Source: an uncultured Nostoc sp.
Lineage (GTDB): Bacteria > Cyanobacteriota > Cyanobacteriia > Cyanobacteriales > Nostocaceae
Direction of reading: 5' to 3'
Assembly (NCBI RefSeq): GCF_937863485.1
Contig: NZ_CALMFY010000166.1
Coordinates: 36,329-100,328, forward strand
Length of the DNA stretch: 64,000 nt
Shown here: positions 24,758-34,513 of the stretch, piece by piece
How positions within the stretch are numbered: the first letter of the stretch is position 1
Layout of the letters: each line of letters begins with the position of its first letter
The notes under the pieces: model-generated
What the model saw: the letters and a program-made list of their open reading frames with translations, nothing else
Databases searched by the model: none
What the model was told of the DNA's origin: nothing
Translations under genes and position numbers: made by a program

Positions 24758-25954
24758 TTAAATTAATTTGTTCGTCAGAATTTCCTGGTAGGCTTGGATT
24801 GTTTGCCTAGCGATCGCATCCCAGCTAAAATTTTCCAATGCATATTTTTGGGCGTTTAATCCGCGTCGTTGGCGTTCTGCGGGATTTTGCAAAGCTTCTT
24901 GCAGTAACTCTACCAGTGCTTGGACATCTGTTGCACATACCCAACCCGACTCACTATCACGCACCTGTTGACAAATATGCACTTGGTCAGAAATTATTAC
25001 AGGTGTTCCTGCTACCATCGCTTCAGCTACAGCAATCCCAAAATTTTCGTAGTAGGAAGGCAAAACAAATAAATCAGCAGATTGTAGTAAACTAACTTTT
25101 AGTTCACCAGTGACAAAGCCGGTAATTGTAGTGTGCGATCGCAGCGGTGAATTTTGAATTTGGGATATTATCTTTTGTTCGTAATCTGGATCTTGGGGAT
25201 TTGTCCCAGCTAAGACAAAATGAAACTTATAACCAACTGCTAATAGCTTCTCTAGCGCCGGAATCAACAAATTTAACCCCTTTTTCGGGTCAATTCGTGA
25301 CATAAATAGCACTAAAGGCACATCCTTTGGTATTTCTAACTGAATACATACATTTTTAAGGGGCGATTGAGGGGGAATCACACCCAAGGGAATCACCAAA
25401 TCTGGCGTAGATACTCCAAATCGTTCTGATATTTTAGCTTCTTGATCGCTGGTAAAATGAATTGCTGCGGCACCAGCTAAATTTTGACGTTCTATAATTG
25501 CAATATAAAGCTGTTTTAATTGCTTTTTCTTCCGTAAATCAGCCGGGTCGAGAGTACCTAAAGGACGGAAAATATAAGGTAGCTTTTGCTGACGACACAC
25601 AATAGCAGCAGCACTACTTATAGGAGAGAATAGAGCATGAATATGTGCTATGTCAAACTCATGAGCATGACGTTTTAGCCAGTTTAATAAATCTAGGGAA
25701 AATTTGTAGCGACGAAATGGGGCACAACGAAAGTAAATTATTTCATAGCCATCTTGTTTAATTGGGCGATTTAAAGGAATATTCAAAGGTGTTTGACCAT
25801 TATCGCCATTACTATCAGTTGTGAGAATTGTAACTTCCACTCCCTCTTTTACCAACGCTGGAGCTAATCCTAGTACCATTTGACTGGGACCGCCGTAAAT
25901 CAGAGAAATTGAGGGGACAATTTGTAATATTTTGATTTTTTTGTCATTTGTCAT
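24758..25954 (-). CDS. hpsP: GT4-type glycosyltransferase, hormogonium polysaccharide (HpsP)
   Basis: A 398-residue GT-B glycosyltransferase. The N-terminal domain starts KILQIVPSISLIYGGPSQMV; the C-terminal nucleotide-sugar domain holds PLVLFMSRIDPKKGLNLLI and the EX7E-type motif (LPSYYENFGIAVAEAMVAG). It transfers a sugar during exopolysaccharide assembly at the cytoplasmic face of the membrane. It is the last gene of a leftward run; its ATG overlaps the stop of hpsO by four bases (ATGA), so the two are coupled. The HpsP label rests on recalled sequence and gene order. Confidence 0.8.
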   Translation of the reverse strand: MTNDKKIKILQIVPSISLIYGGPSQMVLGLAPALVKEGVEVTILTTDSNGDNGQTPLNIPLNRPIKQDGYEIIYFRCAPFRRYKFSLDLLNWLKRHAHEFDIAHIHALFSPISSAAAIVCRQQKLPYIFRPLGTLDPADLRKKKQLKQLYIAIIERQNLAGAAAIHFTSDQEAKISERFGVSTPDLVIPLGVIPPQSPLKNVCIQLEIPKDVPLVLFMSRIDPKKGLNLLIPALEKLLAVGYKFHFVLAGTNPQDPDYEQKIISQIQNSPLRSHTTITGFVTGELKVSLLQSADLFVLPSYYENFGIAVAEAMVAGTPVIISDQVHICQQVRDSESGWVCATDVQALVELLQEALQNPAERQRRGLNAQKYALENFSWDAIARQTIQAYQEILTNKLI

Positions 25955-27147
25955 TTGTTAATAACCCATGACTCTTGACTATTAACTAATTCTTGATAAA
26001 ACTCTAATTGCTGTTTAGCCAAAGCTTTGTTTGTATATTTAATCATTACTTTTTGATAACCCATTTCACCCAGAGTGTGAGCAAAATAGGGTTTATCTAT
26101 TAATTGAACTAAGCAATTAGCAAGGGCTTGAGCATCTCCTTCGGGAAATACTAAACCAGCATCGCCAATTACATAAGGAATTTCACCAGAATCAGAACCA
26201 ATTACAGGTACTTGGCAAGCCATTGCCTCAATTATTACATGACCAAATTGTTCTTTCCAGCCAACAGAAGTTAAGGTTTTAAACTTAGAAGTTCTTTCTG
26301 AAGGCAGTACCAAAGTACTCATTAAATTGATATAGTTTGTAACGTGATCATGAGGGACACTTTCTATCAAAATTAACCGTTCTTTAATATTATTTTCTAC
26401 CGCTATTTTGATTAACTCAGTTTGCAACTCTCCCCGTCCCAACAACAGTAATTTCCAAGGTTTATTTTTCAAAGTCACTAAGGCTTGCAAAAGTGTTAAC
26501 AAACCCTTTTCTTGTACAAATCGTCCAACAAAACCTACTACAAAATCCTCTTGATTAATGCCTAAATTAGCTGCTAACTCTGGTTGGGCTTTGGGAGTAA
26601 ATAAACTTTCATCTACACCCAGTTGTGGCATGACTTTAATTGCTCCTTTATATCCCCGTTGTCGCAAAACTTCTGCTCCATCTTGATTGCCAGAAATGAT
26701 CCCGTGGCTGTGATTGAGGTTATATTTTTCTAATAAAGCAACTGGTAATTTAAGTTCATAGGGTAAATTCCACCAGGTAAAAAATATATTTTTTGCCTTG
26801 AGTCCTAATAGCTTATTTAAGGCAATCATCTGAGTATAAGCCAGTCCTCTAGACCCTTGTTCCACTTGGATGATTTGGGGACGAAATTGTTTTAACAAAG
26901 ATATTAAATCAGTGCCAAAGGTAAGGAGTCCCTGATGATTTTGACTGAAATTAGAAACTGGAACTATTCTAAATGTGCCTTCATCACGGTATTCAGTTTC
27001 AATAATTCTGTTTTGCACGCCACCTGGTTTCCAGCGCTTTGGAACTACAACTGTCACTTCAACTCCCGGTTCTAGTTGAGATAAAGCGCGTAATTTTTCA
27101 CAGTTGAGGTCTACGATATAAGTGTGACTAGCAACTAAGATTTTCAT
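25951..27147 (-). CDS. hpsO: GT4-type glycosyltransferase, hormogonium polysaccharide (HpsO)
   Basis: A 398-residue GT-B enzyme. The N-terminal half begins MKILVASHTYIVDLNCEKLR; the C-terminal half has the donor-binding region FVGRFVQEKGLLTLLQAL and FGHVIIEAMACQVPVIGSDSG with the conserved Glu pair. Membrane spans are absent, so it probably works at the inner face of the plasma membrane. It lies between hpsN and hpsP and overlaps hpsP by four bases. The hps naming is inferred from sequence memory and synteny. Confidence 0.8.
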   Translation of the reverse strand: MKILVASHTYIVDLNCEKLRALSQLEPGVEVTVVVPKRWKPGGVQNRIIETEYRDEGTFRIVPVSNFSQNHQGLLTFGTDLISLLKQFRPQIIQVEQGSRGLAYTQMIALNKLLGLKAKNIFFTWWNLPYELKLPVALLEKYNLNHSHGIISGNQDGAEVLRQRGYKGAIKVMPQLGVDESLFTPKAQPELAANLGINQEDFVVGFVGRFVQEKGLLTLLQALVTLKNKPWKLLLLGRGELQTELIKIAVENNIKERLILIESVPHDHVTNYINLMSTLVLPSERTSKFKTLTSVGWKEQFGHVIIEAMACQVPVIGSDSGEIPYVIGDAGLVFPEGDAQALANCLVQLIDKPYFAHTLGEMGYQKVMIKYTNKALAKQQLEFYQELVNSQESWVINK

Positions 27148-27289
27148 TGATATTAATTATTATTTATTTTTTGTCAGTTGTCCTTTGTTTTTGATTAACT
27201 TCTAACTCCTGTACAGACGCGATTAATCAGCCAGCGCGTTGCGGGGGTTCCCCCCGTTGTAGCGACTGGCGTCGCGTCTCTACTCCTAA
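27148..27289. repeat. dispersed palindromic repeat between hpsN and hpsO
   Basis: The 142-base gap contains cgggggttccccccg and gcgactggcgtcgcg palindromes of the Nostoc dispersed type. It may weaken read-through from hpsN to hpsO. Confidence 0.55.
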
Positions 27290-28270
27290 CTAAACTTGTT
27301 CATCCAATCGACTGTAAATTTGACCATCGTTCCATATTGATTGGATGACGGTACCCAAGGCTTTGAAAAAACCCAAAGTGTAGAAAAAAGCGCGAGTGGC
27401 AATTTTGATGGGGGAACCGCTTTTATTACAAGGTGGGCGTCCCAGGACGTGACAGTCAAATAAACGGCCGTATAAGCGTAAAGCTTGAATAGGAGTAAGG
27501 TTTTTCAGCCCTAGCAGGAAATGGTTGTGATAAAAGGTGAGTTGATATTTGAGCGATCGCATACTAATATCATGACAACCCCCTGTTTCTTCGCCTAGAT
27601 GCACCAAGTGGGCCTCTGGGTCGTACCAAATCTTATATCCTGTTTGTCGCACCCGCAAACAAAAATCTGACTCTTCGCGCACTGCACTACCGCCAAACCT
27701 CTCATCAAATCTCAGCCCGTACTTAGTAAAAATTTCACGGCGAAATGACATATTGCAACCCCTTGCTGTCAGCACTTGCTGGGGTTTGATGGTATGTACT
27801 AAATCAATATGATACCAAGCAATTCCTGGGTCCATTGCTTCGGGAGGCAGATATTCAATCTGTAAATCTCCCCCAGAATCACCCAATTTCATTCTGTCAA
27901 ATACCCGTCCGGCCACAGCCCCCACTTCTGGATTTTGCAAATAATTTTTCGCATGGGCTGTTAACAATTCTGGGGTTAGCTGAACATCATCATCAATAAA
28001 TAATATTATTTCACCAGAAGACCGCCGCACAGCGTAATTTCGCGCCCCTGGCAAACTCGCCCAATCTAAGCGCAACCATTTAATTTTACCTGCCCCCCCC
28101 ATCTCTTCTAGGTAGGCTTGAATTTCTGGTTGGTGTTTTGGGGTTTGGTCTACCACTAAAACTTCAAAATTTGGATAGTCTTGTTTCAGGACATCTACAA
28201 TGCTATCCTGTAGCGCTTCCTCTCGACCATAGGTCGGGATAACTACAGTAATTAAAGGATAATTATTCAT
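27290..28270 (-). CDS. hpsN: GT2-type glycosyltransferase, hormogonium polysaccharide (HpsN)
   Basis: A 326-residue family 2 glycosyltransferase with a GT-A fold. The start is PLITVVIPTYGREEALQDSI; the metal-binding DxD-like motif is FIDDDVQL at about residues 91-98, and the acceptor region has REESDFCLRVRQ (ED-type motif). Near the C-terminus, FFYTLGFFKALG may associate with the membrane. It lies in the leftward polysaccharide run after a 283-base gap that contains a small hairpin repeat (taacgcacc/ggtgcgtta, 28435-28465). Assignment to HpsN is by recalled sequence and order. Confidence 0.8.
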   Translation of the reverse strand: MNNYPLITVVIPTYGREEALQDSIVDVLKQDYPNFEVLVVDQTPKHQPEIQAYLEEMGGAGKIKWLRLDWASLPGARNYAVRRSSGEIILFIDDDVQLTPELLTAHAKNYLQNPEVGAVAGRVFDRMKLGDSGGDLQIEYLPPEAMDPGIAWYHIDLVHTIKPQQVLTARGCNMSFRREIFTKYGLRFDERFGGSAVREESDFCLRVRQTGYKIWYDPEAHLVHLGEETGGCHDISMRSLKYQLTFYHNHFLLGLKNLTPIQALRLYGRLFDCHVLGRPPCNKSGSPIKIATRAFFYTLGFFKALGTVIQSIWNDGQIYSRLDEQV

Positions 28271-28553
28271 GATTTTTATTAAGCAATTTTTCTACTTTGA
28301 TAATAACCTTATAAAAATTAATTTTGATTAACTTTAGTAAGCTACTATTGTCTTAATTTAAATTCAGTCAACAGCTCAAGGACTGGCTAAAAGGTTGTTT
28401 GAAAAGTAATGCAAGAGTGTCTTATGCCGTAGGCTAACGCACCATCCTAGATTTTCGGTGCGTTAAGACTAATGTCCATAACGCACCCTATTAAATTCTT
28501 TGTTGGTTTTTCCACATGACCTGAAAAGTCATAATTCACATTCAGTCAATTGT

Positions 28554-29705
28554 TCATGCTGCTGCTGCATAGAGATTATCAAATAACTCATTTTGCTTTT
28601 CGGAGTTATGCACAATTTGCGCTTGAGCTAATGCTCCTGCACTTAAAAATTCGTAATGTTCTCGTTTATCACTTCTATCAAGAAATTGAATGATTTGTTG
28701 CAATGCTTGCTCTGCCAAATAGTCATAGGTGCTGTTTAGAATTTCCCAATATTCATTAGTTTTGATTTTATCTCCATGCAACCAATTGCTCCAGTGCCTA
28801 AGTTCATTAATTGGTAATTCTAAAATATAGCCATTTTCGCCATGACGAATAAACTCTGGTAAAGCACATACATTTGTTGTAATCGCAGGAGTTGCAACGG
28901 AAAAGCCTTCGATGATACTATAACCATAAGTATCATGTAATGTCGCCATTATTTGAAAATGACTTTGCGATAATAACTCAATAACTTTGTCATTAACAAT
29001 ATTGTTATAAAACACAACATTATTTAATTTTAGTAACTTTAAATCCTCTACATATTTCGTAGTATCGGGAAAATCAGTCGGGACTCCTGAACCATGCCCC
29101 ATATCTGAAATTATATGTACAGTAATAGGTAAACCTAATTTTTCAGCTTTCTTGGCGAGTCTTAAAGCAACAACTCCACCTTTGCGGGCAATGTGGTTTC
29201 CGATAAATACAAGCTGGAGATTTTGCTGTTCTTGATATAGTTTCGGTTGGCTAACTCTGACTGGGAAGTTTGGATGAATAACATCTAATTTATTGCTTAC
29301 TTTTTCTTCTATCTTCCAGCCTTCTATCCGCTTAATTAATCTCAACTTGGCATAATCGGAGATAGCGCTAAGTTTTTGGCAATTGTCTAATGCTAACCGA
29401 TTATTTAATAATTCATAAATTGCAGCTTCGCTTTTATTTTGAGGATTTCTATATAAAACACGATGATCTTCAAAGGTGAAAAACCAAGGTTTATTTGTAT
29501 ATAAAATTCTGTTGAAAGAATGAATTGCTTGGTATCTTCCCCATACAGGTTGCCAAGCCATAAAGCTGCTTAAAGGATACCAAATTTTTTCTATAGGATA
29601 TCTGCCTGCGGGGAAAGGCTTGGGGCGGATGAGTGTATGCCGAGAATTTCGAGGTAGGTTTGGAATGCTGAGGTGTTTTTGACCTGCTATGATAACTTTT
29701 GCCAT
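28554..29705 (-). CDS. glycosyltransferase of the polysaccharide cluster
   Basis: A 383-residue GT-B type protein, less typical than its neighbours. The donor domain is visible as LQLVFIGNHIARKGGVVALRLAKKA and YGYSIIEGFSVATPAITTNVCALPEF, which carries the usual Glu after the glycine. The N-terminal half (SIPNLPRNSRHTLIRPKPFP, WFFTFEDHRVLY) is unusual, so the sugar specificity cannot be guessed. It starts 11 bases after the hpsL stop, so the two are surely co-transcribed. I do not assign a symbol. Confidence 0.75.
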   Translation of the reverse strand: MAKVIIAGQKHLSIPNLPRNSRHTLIRPKPFPAGRYPIEKIWYPLSSFMAWQPVWGRYQAIHSFNRILYTNKPWFFTFEDHRVLYRNPQNKSEAAIYELLNNRLALDNCQKLSAISDYAKLRLIKRIEGWKIEEKVSNKLDVIHPNFPVRVSQPKLYQEQQNLQLVFIGNHIARKGGVVALRLAKKAEKLGLPITVHIISDMGHGSGVPTDFPDTTKYVEDLKLLKLNNVVFYNNIVNDKVIELLSQSHFQIMATLHDTYGYSIIEGFSVATPAITTNVCALPEFIRHGENGYILELPINELRHWSNWLHGDKIKTNEYWEILNSTYDYLAEQALQQIIQFLDRSDKREHYEFLSAGALAQAQIVHNSEKQNELFDNLYAAAA

Positions 29706-29716
29706 TTTTATTTCAT

Positions 29717-31372
29717 TTAAATTGTTTTTAGACGTTTTCTCTTGTTTTTTTGCTGAGGGTTGGCATCTTCTTGATCTTGTTTCTCCAGTTCTGGCAATTT
29801 AAAAAGAACTCCGGCAAAAAACCAATAATAGACAGCAACTGGATCAACATCCAGAGGATAGTAGTAGGTGTTGTAGCTAATAAACAATATAAACACCCAC
29901 AAAGCTGCTCCGTAACTGCGGAAATTACGGTTTTTTATAGAGCGATAGGTCTTAAAGCCAATAATTGTTAAACTTGTTACCAAACCCAAAAAAGCTAGTA
30001 CTCCAACAATTCCAACTTCATAAAGGACTTTGGGATAGTAGGTTTCTACGAGTTTGGTTGAACCCATTACACGAGCAGAGTTAGTTGCTCGACCTAAGCC
30101 ACTTCCCAAGGGGCCGTCTACGTTTTTCCAATTCTCTTGAAATTGCTGGACGATAAAATCTTGAGGTGGTGAAGCGTCCCAGCGACTAGTAAAACTCTCG
30201 GTTCTCTCTTGCACGACAGCAGGGTTAGTCACCATCACAATTCCCAAAACTAGAGCAAGTCCTATCCCTATGGGGATAAATCGTTTAAGGTTGCCAATTT
30301 GTCCAGTGAGCAATAGCAAAATCCCGAAGCAGGTTGGTACTAAAGCTAAGGCGATTCTCTGTCCAGAGATTACAGCATTGATAAAGACTGTCACTAAAGA
30401 ACCTAAACCGACCAGCCGCCATATGGGGGAAGGGTCGGTGAAGCCGGTGGCAAAGGTAAAAAAGGTACTGGCAATTAAGAACCATGCCCACTGCCAAGGG
30501 GCTACAAATGTCCCTGGTAGGCGAATAACCCCTTCGTCGGGACTATATAAGAGCGCTCCACCAAAATAACACCGGGCTTCTAGTGATGTAACAAATAGGG
30601 CATTTCCTTCAAGACCTCTAGTGCCTTGACATACACCAGTTAGTAGTAACAGGTATTGAATAAATCCCAGCACACAGCAAATCAGTGTAAGGGCAATCTG
30701 GAGGCGCGATAAAAATAGAAAATCCCGCTTATCACGAATTAGATAGTAGGCACAACCAATCAGAGGGACATAGCCTAAAAATACTTTCAGCCCCAGAATT
30801 CCCATTCCTAAGGGTATTTCTGTCTCTGCTTTTTCCAATAGTCCCACACTGGGCGGGTTAAACTGCTGTCCACCATTGATAAACAACAGCGTTAGCAGAC
30901 TGCAACCCAAAACAATATAAAGTGGGATTTTAATGCCTTGGGGAATAATTAGGGGTAGCCCCTGTTTACGGCAAGTCTGCCAAAGTCCAATTAGCGCTGG
31001 AACATAAAAAGCATCTTTAGCTAATTGGAGTATGGGACTATTGCCCAAGTAGTAAGTGATAGTACCCCCAATTGGTACGTAAATGATGAAGGCATATAGC
31101 GCTTGGCGCGGGTATTTGTAGGAAAGGGAGATGACGAGTATCCCCAAGACACCAGGAACTGCTGCTTTAATTCCACCTACAAAAAAAAGCACAATGCCAA
31201 AGAAGACACCGCCAATAGTGGCGGTGGTGAGTACGCTAATGAATTCTTTACGTGCTAGGGCTACTTTGCGCTTTTGGGCTAACTGTTCTTTGAGGCTAAG
31301 GGTAGAAGTTTCCTTTTTAGCCTGCTTTTTCGACTTTTTAGATGGGCGGGATTTTGACTTTCTTTTCGGCAT
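29717..31372 (-). CDS. hpsL: HpsL-like O-antigen ligase/polymerase family membrane protein
   Basis: A 551-residue membrane protein with a lysine-rich cytoplasmic N-terminus (KRKSKSRPSKKSKKQAKKE) and about eleven to twelve hydrophobic segments. A long extra-membrane loop carries RWDASPPQDFIVQQFQENW and the GSGLGRATNS region, as in Wzy/O-antigen-ligase proteins that polymerise or ligate polysaccharide in the periplasm. The start at 31372 removes 16 poor N-terminal residues that an upstream frame would add. It lies between two glycosyltransferase genes. The name HpsL is from recalled sequence. Confidence 0.82.
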   Translation of the reverse strand: MPKRKSKSRPSKKSKKQAKKETSTLSLKEQLAQKRKVALARKEFISVLTTATIGGVFFGIVLFFVGGIKAAVPGVLGILVISLSYKYPRQALYAFIIYVPIGGTITYYLGNSPILQLAKDAFYVPALIGLWQTCRKQGLPLIIPQGIKIPLYIVLGCSLLTLLFINGGQQFNPPSVGLLEKAETEIPLGMGILGLKVFLGYVPLIGCAYYLIRDKRDFLFLSRLQIALTLICCVLGFIQYLLLLTGVCQGTRGLEGNALFVTSLEARCYFGGALLYSPDEGVIRLPGTFVAPWQWAWFLIASTFFTFATGFTDPSPIWRLVGLGSLVTVFINAVISGQRIALALVPTCFGILLLLTGQIGNLKRFIPIGIGLALVLGIVMVTNPAVVQERTESFTSRWDASPPQDFIVQQFQENWKNVDGPLGSGLGRATNSARVMGSTKLVETYYPKVLYEVGIVGVLAFLGLVTSLTIIGFKTYRSIKNRNFRSYGAALWVFILFISYNTYYYPLDVDPVAVYYWFFAGVLFKLPELEKQDQEDANPQQKNKRKRLKTI

Positions 31373-31407
31373 AGTAATGCTGTAGCCTATCAGCCTTAGA
31401 GAATCTA

Positions 31408-32175
31408 TTATAGTTGACAAATTTCTTTAGATTGCTGTAAGTCGTACAATCCGAATTCATCTCTAACTGATGGATTTAAGAATTTACGATTAAAAATGCT
31501 AAATTTTAATCTTTTTGAATTATCAAAAAGATTTTCTCCTGTTTCCAAAATATAAACTGCACCTGGAAATGGTAATGATTTAATGGCTTTTGCTTTGTTC
31601 TTTAAAATATCTCTAACTTTGGCATGATCTATATAGTATCTATAGTATCCGTAGCCACGATTGTATTCTGCGGTCTCTGGCAAATCATTCAAATCATATC
31701 GAATAATGTTACAACTGCCGCACATTTTATAAAATTTGCTTCTTTTAATATATATGTAATTACTGCCTTCTTGATATTTATAACCTTTATTTATAAACCA
31801 TCCATTAGAATCGGGATGTTGTTGAATAAATTTGGCTAATTCTTTACTGACACAATCGTCAGCATCAACTGTCATAGTGTGAGTGGGAGAAAATTGACGA
31901 GCATAAATCAATCCTTTTAATATTTTACGCCCTTTATCTGTGTCTCCTTTAGCTACAGGGTCAGTCTCGTTTGGAGCGGAAAAATCAACTATAATGTATG
32001 TGATATGAGGATGAGTGAATTCTATTTTTGGCTTTTCGTGACAAACTACAATAACGCGAAAGTTAGGTGAGGTTTGATTGCAAACTGATTTAATGCATCT
32101 TTCAAATAATTGTGTAACACGCTCCCAAGAATTGGAAACTTTTGCACTTTTGAGTGGAATAACAAAAACAAGCAT
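31408..32175 (-). CDS. glycosyltransferase family A (GT2-like) protein
   Basis: A 255-residue GT-A type protein that starts MLVFVIPLKSAKVSNSW and has the cation-binding MTVDADDCVSKEL at about residues 97-109. Members of this group act on cell-surface polysaccharide. It is the first gene of the leftward polysaccharide run, ending 35 bases before hpsL. Composition is more AT-rich and the C-terminus more divergent than in its neighbours, so it may be a more recent addition to the cluster; that is inference. Confidence 0.75.
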   Translation of the reverse strand: MLVFVIPLKSAKVSNSWERVTQLFERCIKSVCNQTSPNFRVIVVCHEKPKIEFTHPHITYIIVDFSAPNETDPVAKGDTDKGRKILKGLIYARQFSPTHTMTVDADDCVSKELAKFIQQHPDSNGWFINKGYKYQEGSNYIYIKRSKFYKMCGSCNIIRYDLNDLPETAEYNRGYGYYRYYIDHAKVRDILKNKAKAIKSLPFPGAVYILETGENLFDNSKRLKFSIFNRKFLNPSVRDEFGLYDLQQSKEICQL

Positions 32176-32311
32176 TATATTATCTTAGAGCAGATAGCTA
32201 AAAATCTCGAAGTAAATAATAACACGTTCCGACTGATACCAGGACTAATTATGGGGACGTGGTGAGTTCTTTTGACAAGTAGTTAGTCGGACATGATCTA
32301 ACAATACAAAT

Positions 32312-32362
32312 GTCACAGCTTCTACAGATAACCAAGGCTGGTTAATTTGCAGAAGCTGTGAC
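32312..32362. terminator. two-tier hairpin downstream of glmM
   Basis: Perfect 12-bp arms gtcacagcttct and agaagctgtgac enclose an inner hairpin (taacca/tggtta). It lies 40 bases beyond the glmM stop and upstream of the glycosyltransferase gene, so it may end glmM transcription. The U tract is weak, so function is not certain. Confidence 0.5.
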
Positions 32363-32402
32363 GGAAAATTGGCGCTTGTTAAAAGCTGAGATATTAGCTA
32401 AT

Positions 32403-33872
32403 TTAGTCCATCAGATGTTGCTGGACTTTTGAAACTAATTCATTTGTCCAGTAGTTGGTAAGTTCGGCATTGGCGGCTTCTACCATAACTCTGATCACTG
32501 GTTCTGTACCAGAGGCGCGAACCAAAATTCTGCCGGAATCACCCATTGCAGCTTCAGCAAGAGCGATCGCTTGTTGTACAGGTTGGCAATCTTGCCATCC
32601 TAAACGGCGATCGCGATCTACGACTCGCACGTTCCGCAACAGTTGCGGATAGGTCTGGAAGCTTTGATCTACTAATTCTGCTAGGGAAATATCCGCCTGT
32701 TTCACCAAAGCTGCTACATGCAAGGCTGTTAACAAGCCATCTCCAGTCACGGCATAATGACGGCAAAGAATATGACCCGATTGTTCGCCGCCTAACATTC
32801 CCCCAGTCCGCAGCATTTCTGCTTGCACATATTGGTCACCGACTGCGGTGCGAATCAGGTTACCACCAATTTGTTGCCAAGCTTTCTCAAAACCTAAATT
32901 AGCCATGACTGTAGATACAATCAGGTTATCTGGCAGTTGTTGGTTTTGTTGTAATTGGCGTCCCCATAGGTAGAGAATGTAATCGCCGTTAACTTGCCTT
33001 CCGGTATTGTCTACTGCTAAGACGCGATCGGCGTCGCCATCAAAGGCAAAGCCGATGTCAGCATTGTGTTCTTGTACTGTTGCTGCAAGAATATCTAGGT
33101 GAGTAGAACCGCAGTTAACATTAATGCGATCGCCATCTGCTTCGTTATGCAAGCAGATCACCTCTGCCCCCATTTCTGTAAATACTGATGGTGCTAATCC
33201 TACTGCTGCTCCCCACGCCAAGTCTAAGACAATCTTCATTCCCTGAAGATTTAGGGCACTGTTTAAGGGTTTTTTCAACGCCTCGCTATAATGCCCCACT
33301 AACTCCAAACGTGAGTAATGCCGTCCGCAATTACTGATAGCAATAGGTGATATCTTGCCACGCAGTCCCGCTTCAATTTCTGCCTGCAATATTTGAGGTA
33401 ACTTCCCACCATCCGCACCAAAAACCTTAATGCCATTATCCTCTGGGGGATTGTGGCTGGCAGAAATCATCACTCCGCCAATGGCATCACTGATGCTGGT
33501 AAGATAGGCAACGCAAGGAGTGGGACATAATCCCAAATACCAAACCTCTAACCCCGCTGCTGTTAAACCTGCACTCAAAGCCATTGCCAGCATATCGCTG
33601 GAGTTTCTAGAGTCCTGTCCGAGAATGACTGGCCCTATTTGAGTAGCATTGTTACGTAAAACAATACCTGTCCAAAAACCAACTTGTAATGCTAGGGGCG
33701 CACTTAGTAATTCTCCGACTCGTCCGCGAATACCATCTGTGCCAAATAAGGGATTTGCTGGTAATGGGATTAAATTCAATGCAAAACTGCTCTCAATCCC
33801 TTTGTCCAATTCGTCAGCTTCGGAAGCAGAATCCCCAGGAATGCCTGGTGTCCGAGTTATAGATGAAACCAT
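32403..33872 (-). CDS. glmM: phosphoglucosamine mutase
   Basis: A 489-residue alpha-D-phosphohexomutase that converts glucosamine-6-phosphate to glucosamine-1-phosphate for UDP-GlcNAc, peptidoglycan and polysaccharide. The phosphoserine loop is [12 protein letters not shown] with Ser139, the metal loop is DGDADR (about 275), the sugar loop is GGEQSGH, and the phosphate site is [12 protein letters not shown]. Compared with E. coli GlmM, there is an N-terminal extension of about 38 residues before FGTDGIRG, common in cyanobacteria. ATG 33872 is chosen; an upstream in-frame ATG adds seven residues. It precedes the polysaccharide cluster and would feed it with amino sugars. Confidence 0.94.
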   Translation of the reverse strand: MVSSITRTPGIPGDSASEADELDKGIESSFALNLIPLPANPLFGTDGIRGRVGELLSAPLALQVGFWTGIVLRNNATQIGPVILGQDSRNSSDMLAMALSAGLTAAGLEVWYLGLCPTPCVAYLTSISDAIGGVMISASHNPPEDNGIKVFGADGGKLPQILQAEIEAGLRGKISPIAISNCGRHYSRLELVGHYSEALKKPLNSALNLQGMKIVLDLAWGAAVGLAPSVFTEMGAEVICLHNEADGDRINVNCGSTHLDILAATVQEHNADIGFAFDGDADRVLAVDNTGRQVNGDYILYLWGRQLQQNQQLPDNLIVSTVMANLGFEKAWQQIGGNLIRTAVGDQYVQAEMLRTGGMLGGEQSGHILCRHYAVTGDGLLTALHVAALVKQADISLAELVDQSFQTYPQLLRNVRVVDRDRRLGWQDCQPVQQAIALAEAAMGDSGRILVRASGTEPVIRVMVEAANAELTNYWTNELVSKVQQHLMD

Positions 33873-34513
33873 ATGTTTAAATACTCCACACAATCACACT
33901 GAAAAATAGCACTTAAGACTTTATTCAGCAATTTCGACATGCTTTTTATCTTTAGAAATTCATTCTAAATCAAAATTTTTGTACGTAATAATACTTAAGT
34001 AACTTTAATTGTAAATCTTTCATAAAGTCAGTATTAGTTTTTCCGTTATTAGTAAAATTTCCACATTTTAAATAATTGTTCCTTTTATGCTCTCAACTTT
34101 AGTCTTGATTTTTATCTGTATTAATTCACACCTTACAATTTTACTTCTTTAGAAACATTGTAACAACTATTACCATACTTCTCTCAGAAGTGTTTTCCGG
34201 AAAGCTGAGAATGAAAGCAAAATTTAACTAATAACAACAAAAAATTGTAAAGTTATATCCCCTTCTTTGTGAAACTGCACAAAATCAAGCTAGCTTGGTC
34301 AGACTTGGGGCAAAATTCCCTAGCTCCGGAGCAACCTCACAGGTAATTGGTGTTAGCGTTGTTGCTGTGTAAAAAACTACAAAACGATGGTGGCTTAAAA
34401 AATTTTAATATAAATTCTCATCAAATAGTTTTAAGGTAACGTTTTAATGGCTTTTTTAGCCGTTAGTGAATCGAAACTCCGGCAGTTAACTTTTTAAAGT
34501 TGAGAATTTTAGC
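33873..34513. other. 641-base gap with candidate structured RNA and heme-oxygenase promoter
   Basis: Divergent promoters for glmM and heme oxygenase should lie here. It is AT-rich and shows no coding frame. The only marked feature is the double-hairpin motif at 34304-34348, described separately. Confidence 0.5.
34304..34348 (+). ncRNA. candidate structured RNA motif, copy 1
   Basis: A hairpin ggggcaaaattccc is followed by a second, gctccggagc, then by the single-stranded-looking caacctcacaggtaat. A second copy at 58182-58226 keeps both hairpins with compensating base changes and keeps GGAGCAACCTC. It lies 166 bases upstream of the heme oxygenase start, on the same strand, so it may be in the leader. 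The 3' part recalls the end of the ydaO (c-di-AMP) riboswitch, but the remainder of that aptamer is not seen. Could also be a dispersed repeat. Confidence 0.35.

Noticed and set aside
34304-34348. Complete ydaO-type c-di-AMP riboswitch
   Set aside because: Only the 3' end resembles it; the 5' and central conserved blocks are not found within 200 bases upstream of either copy.
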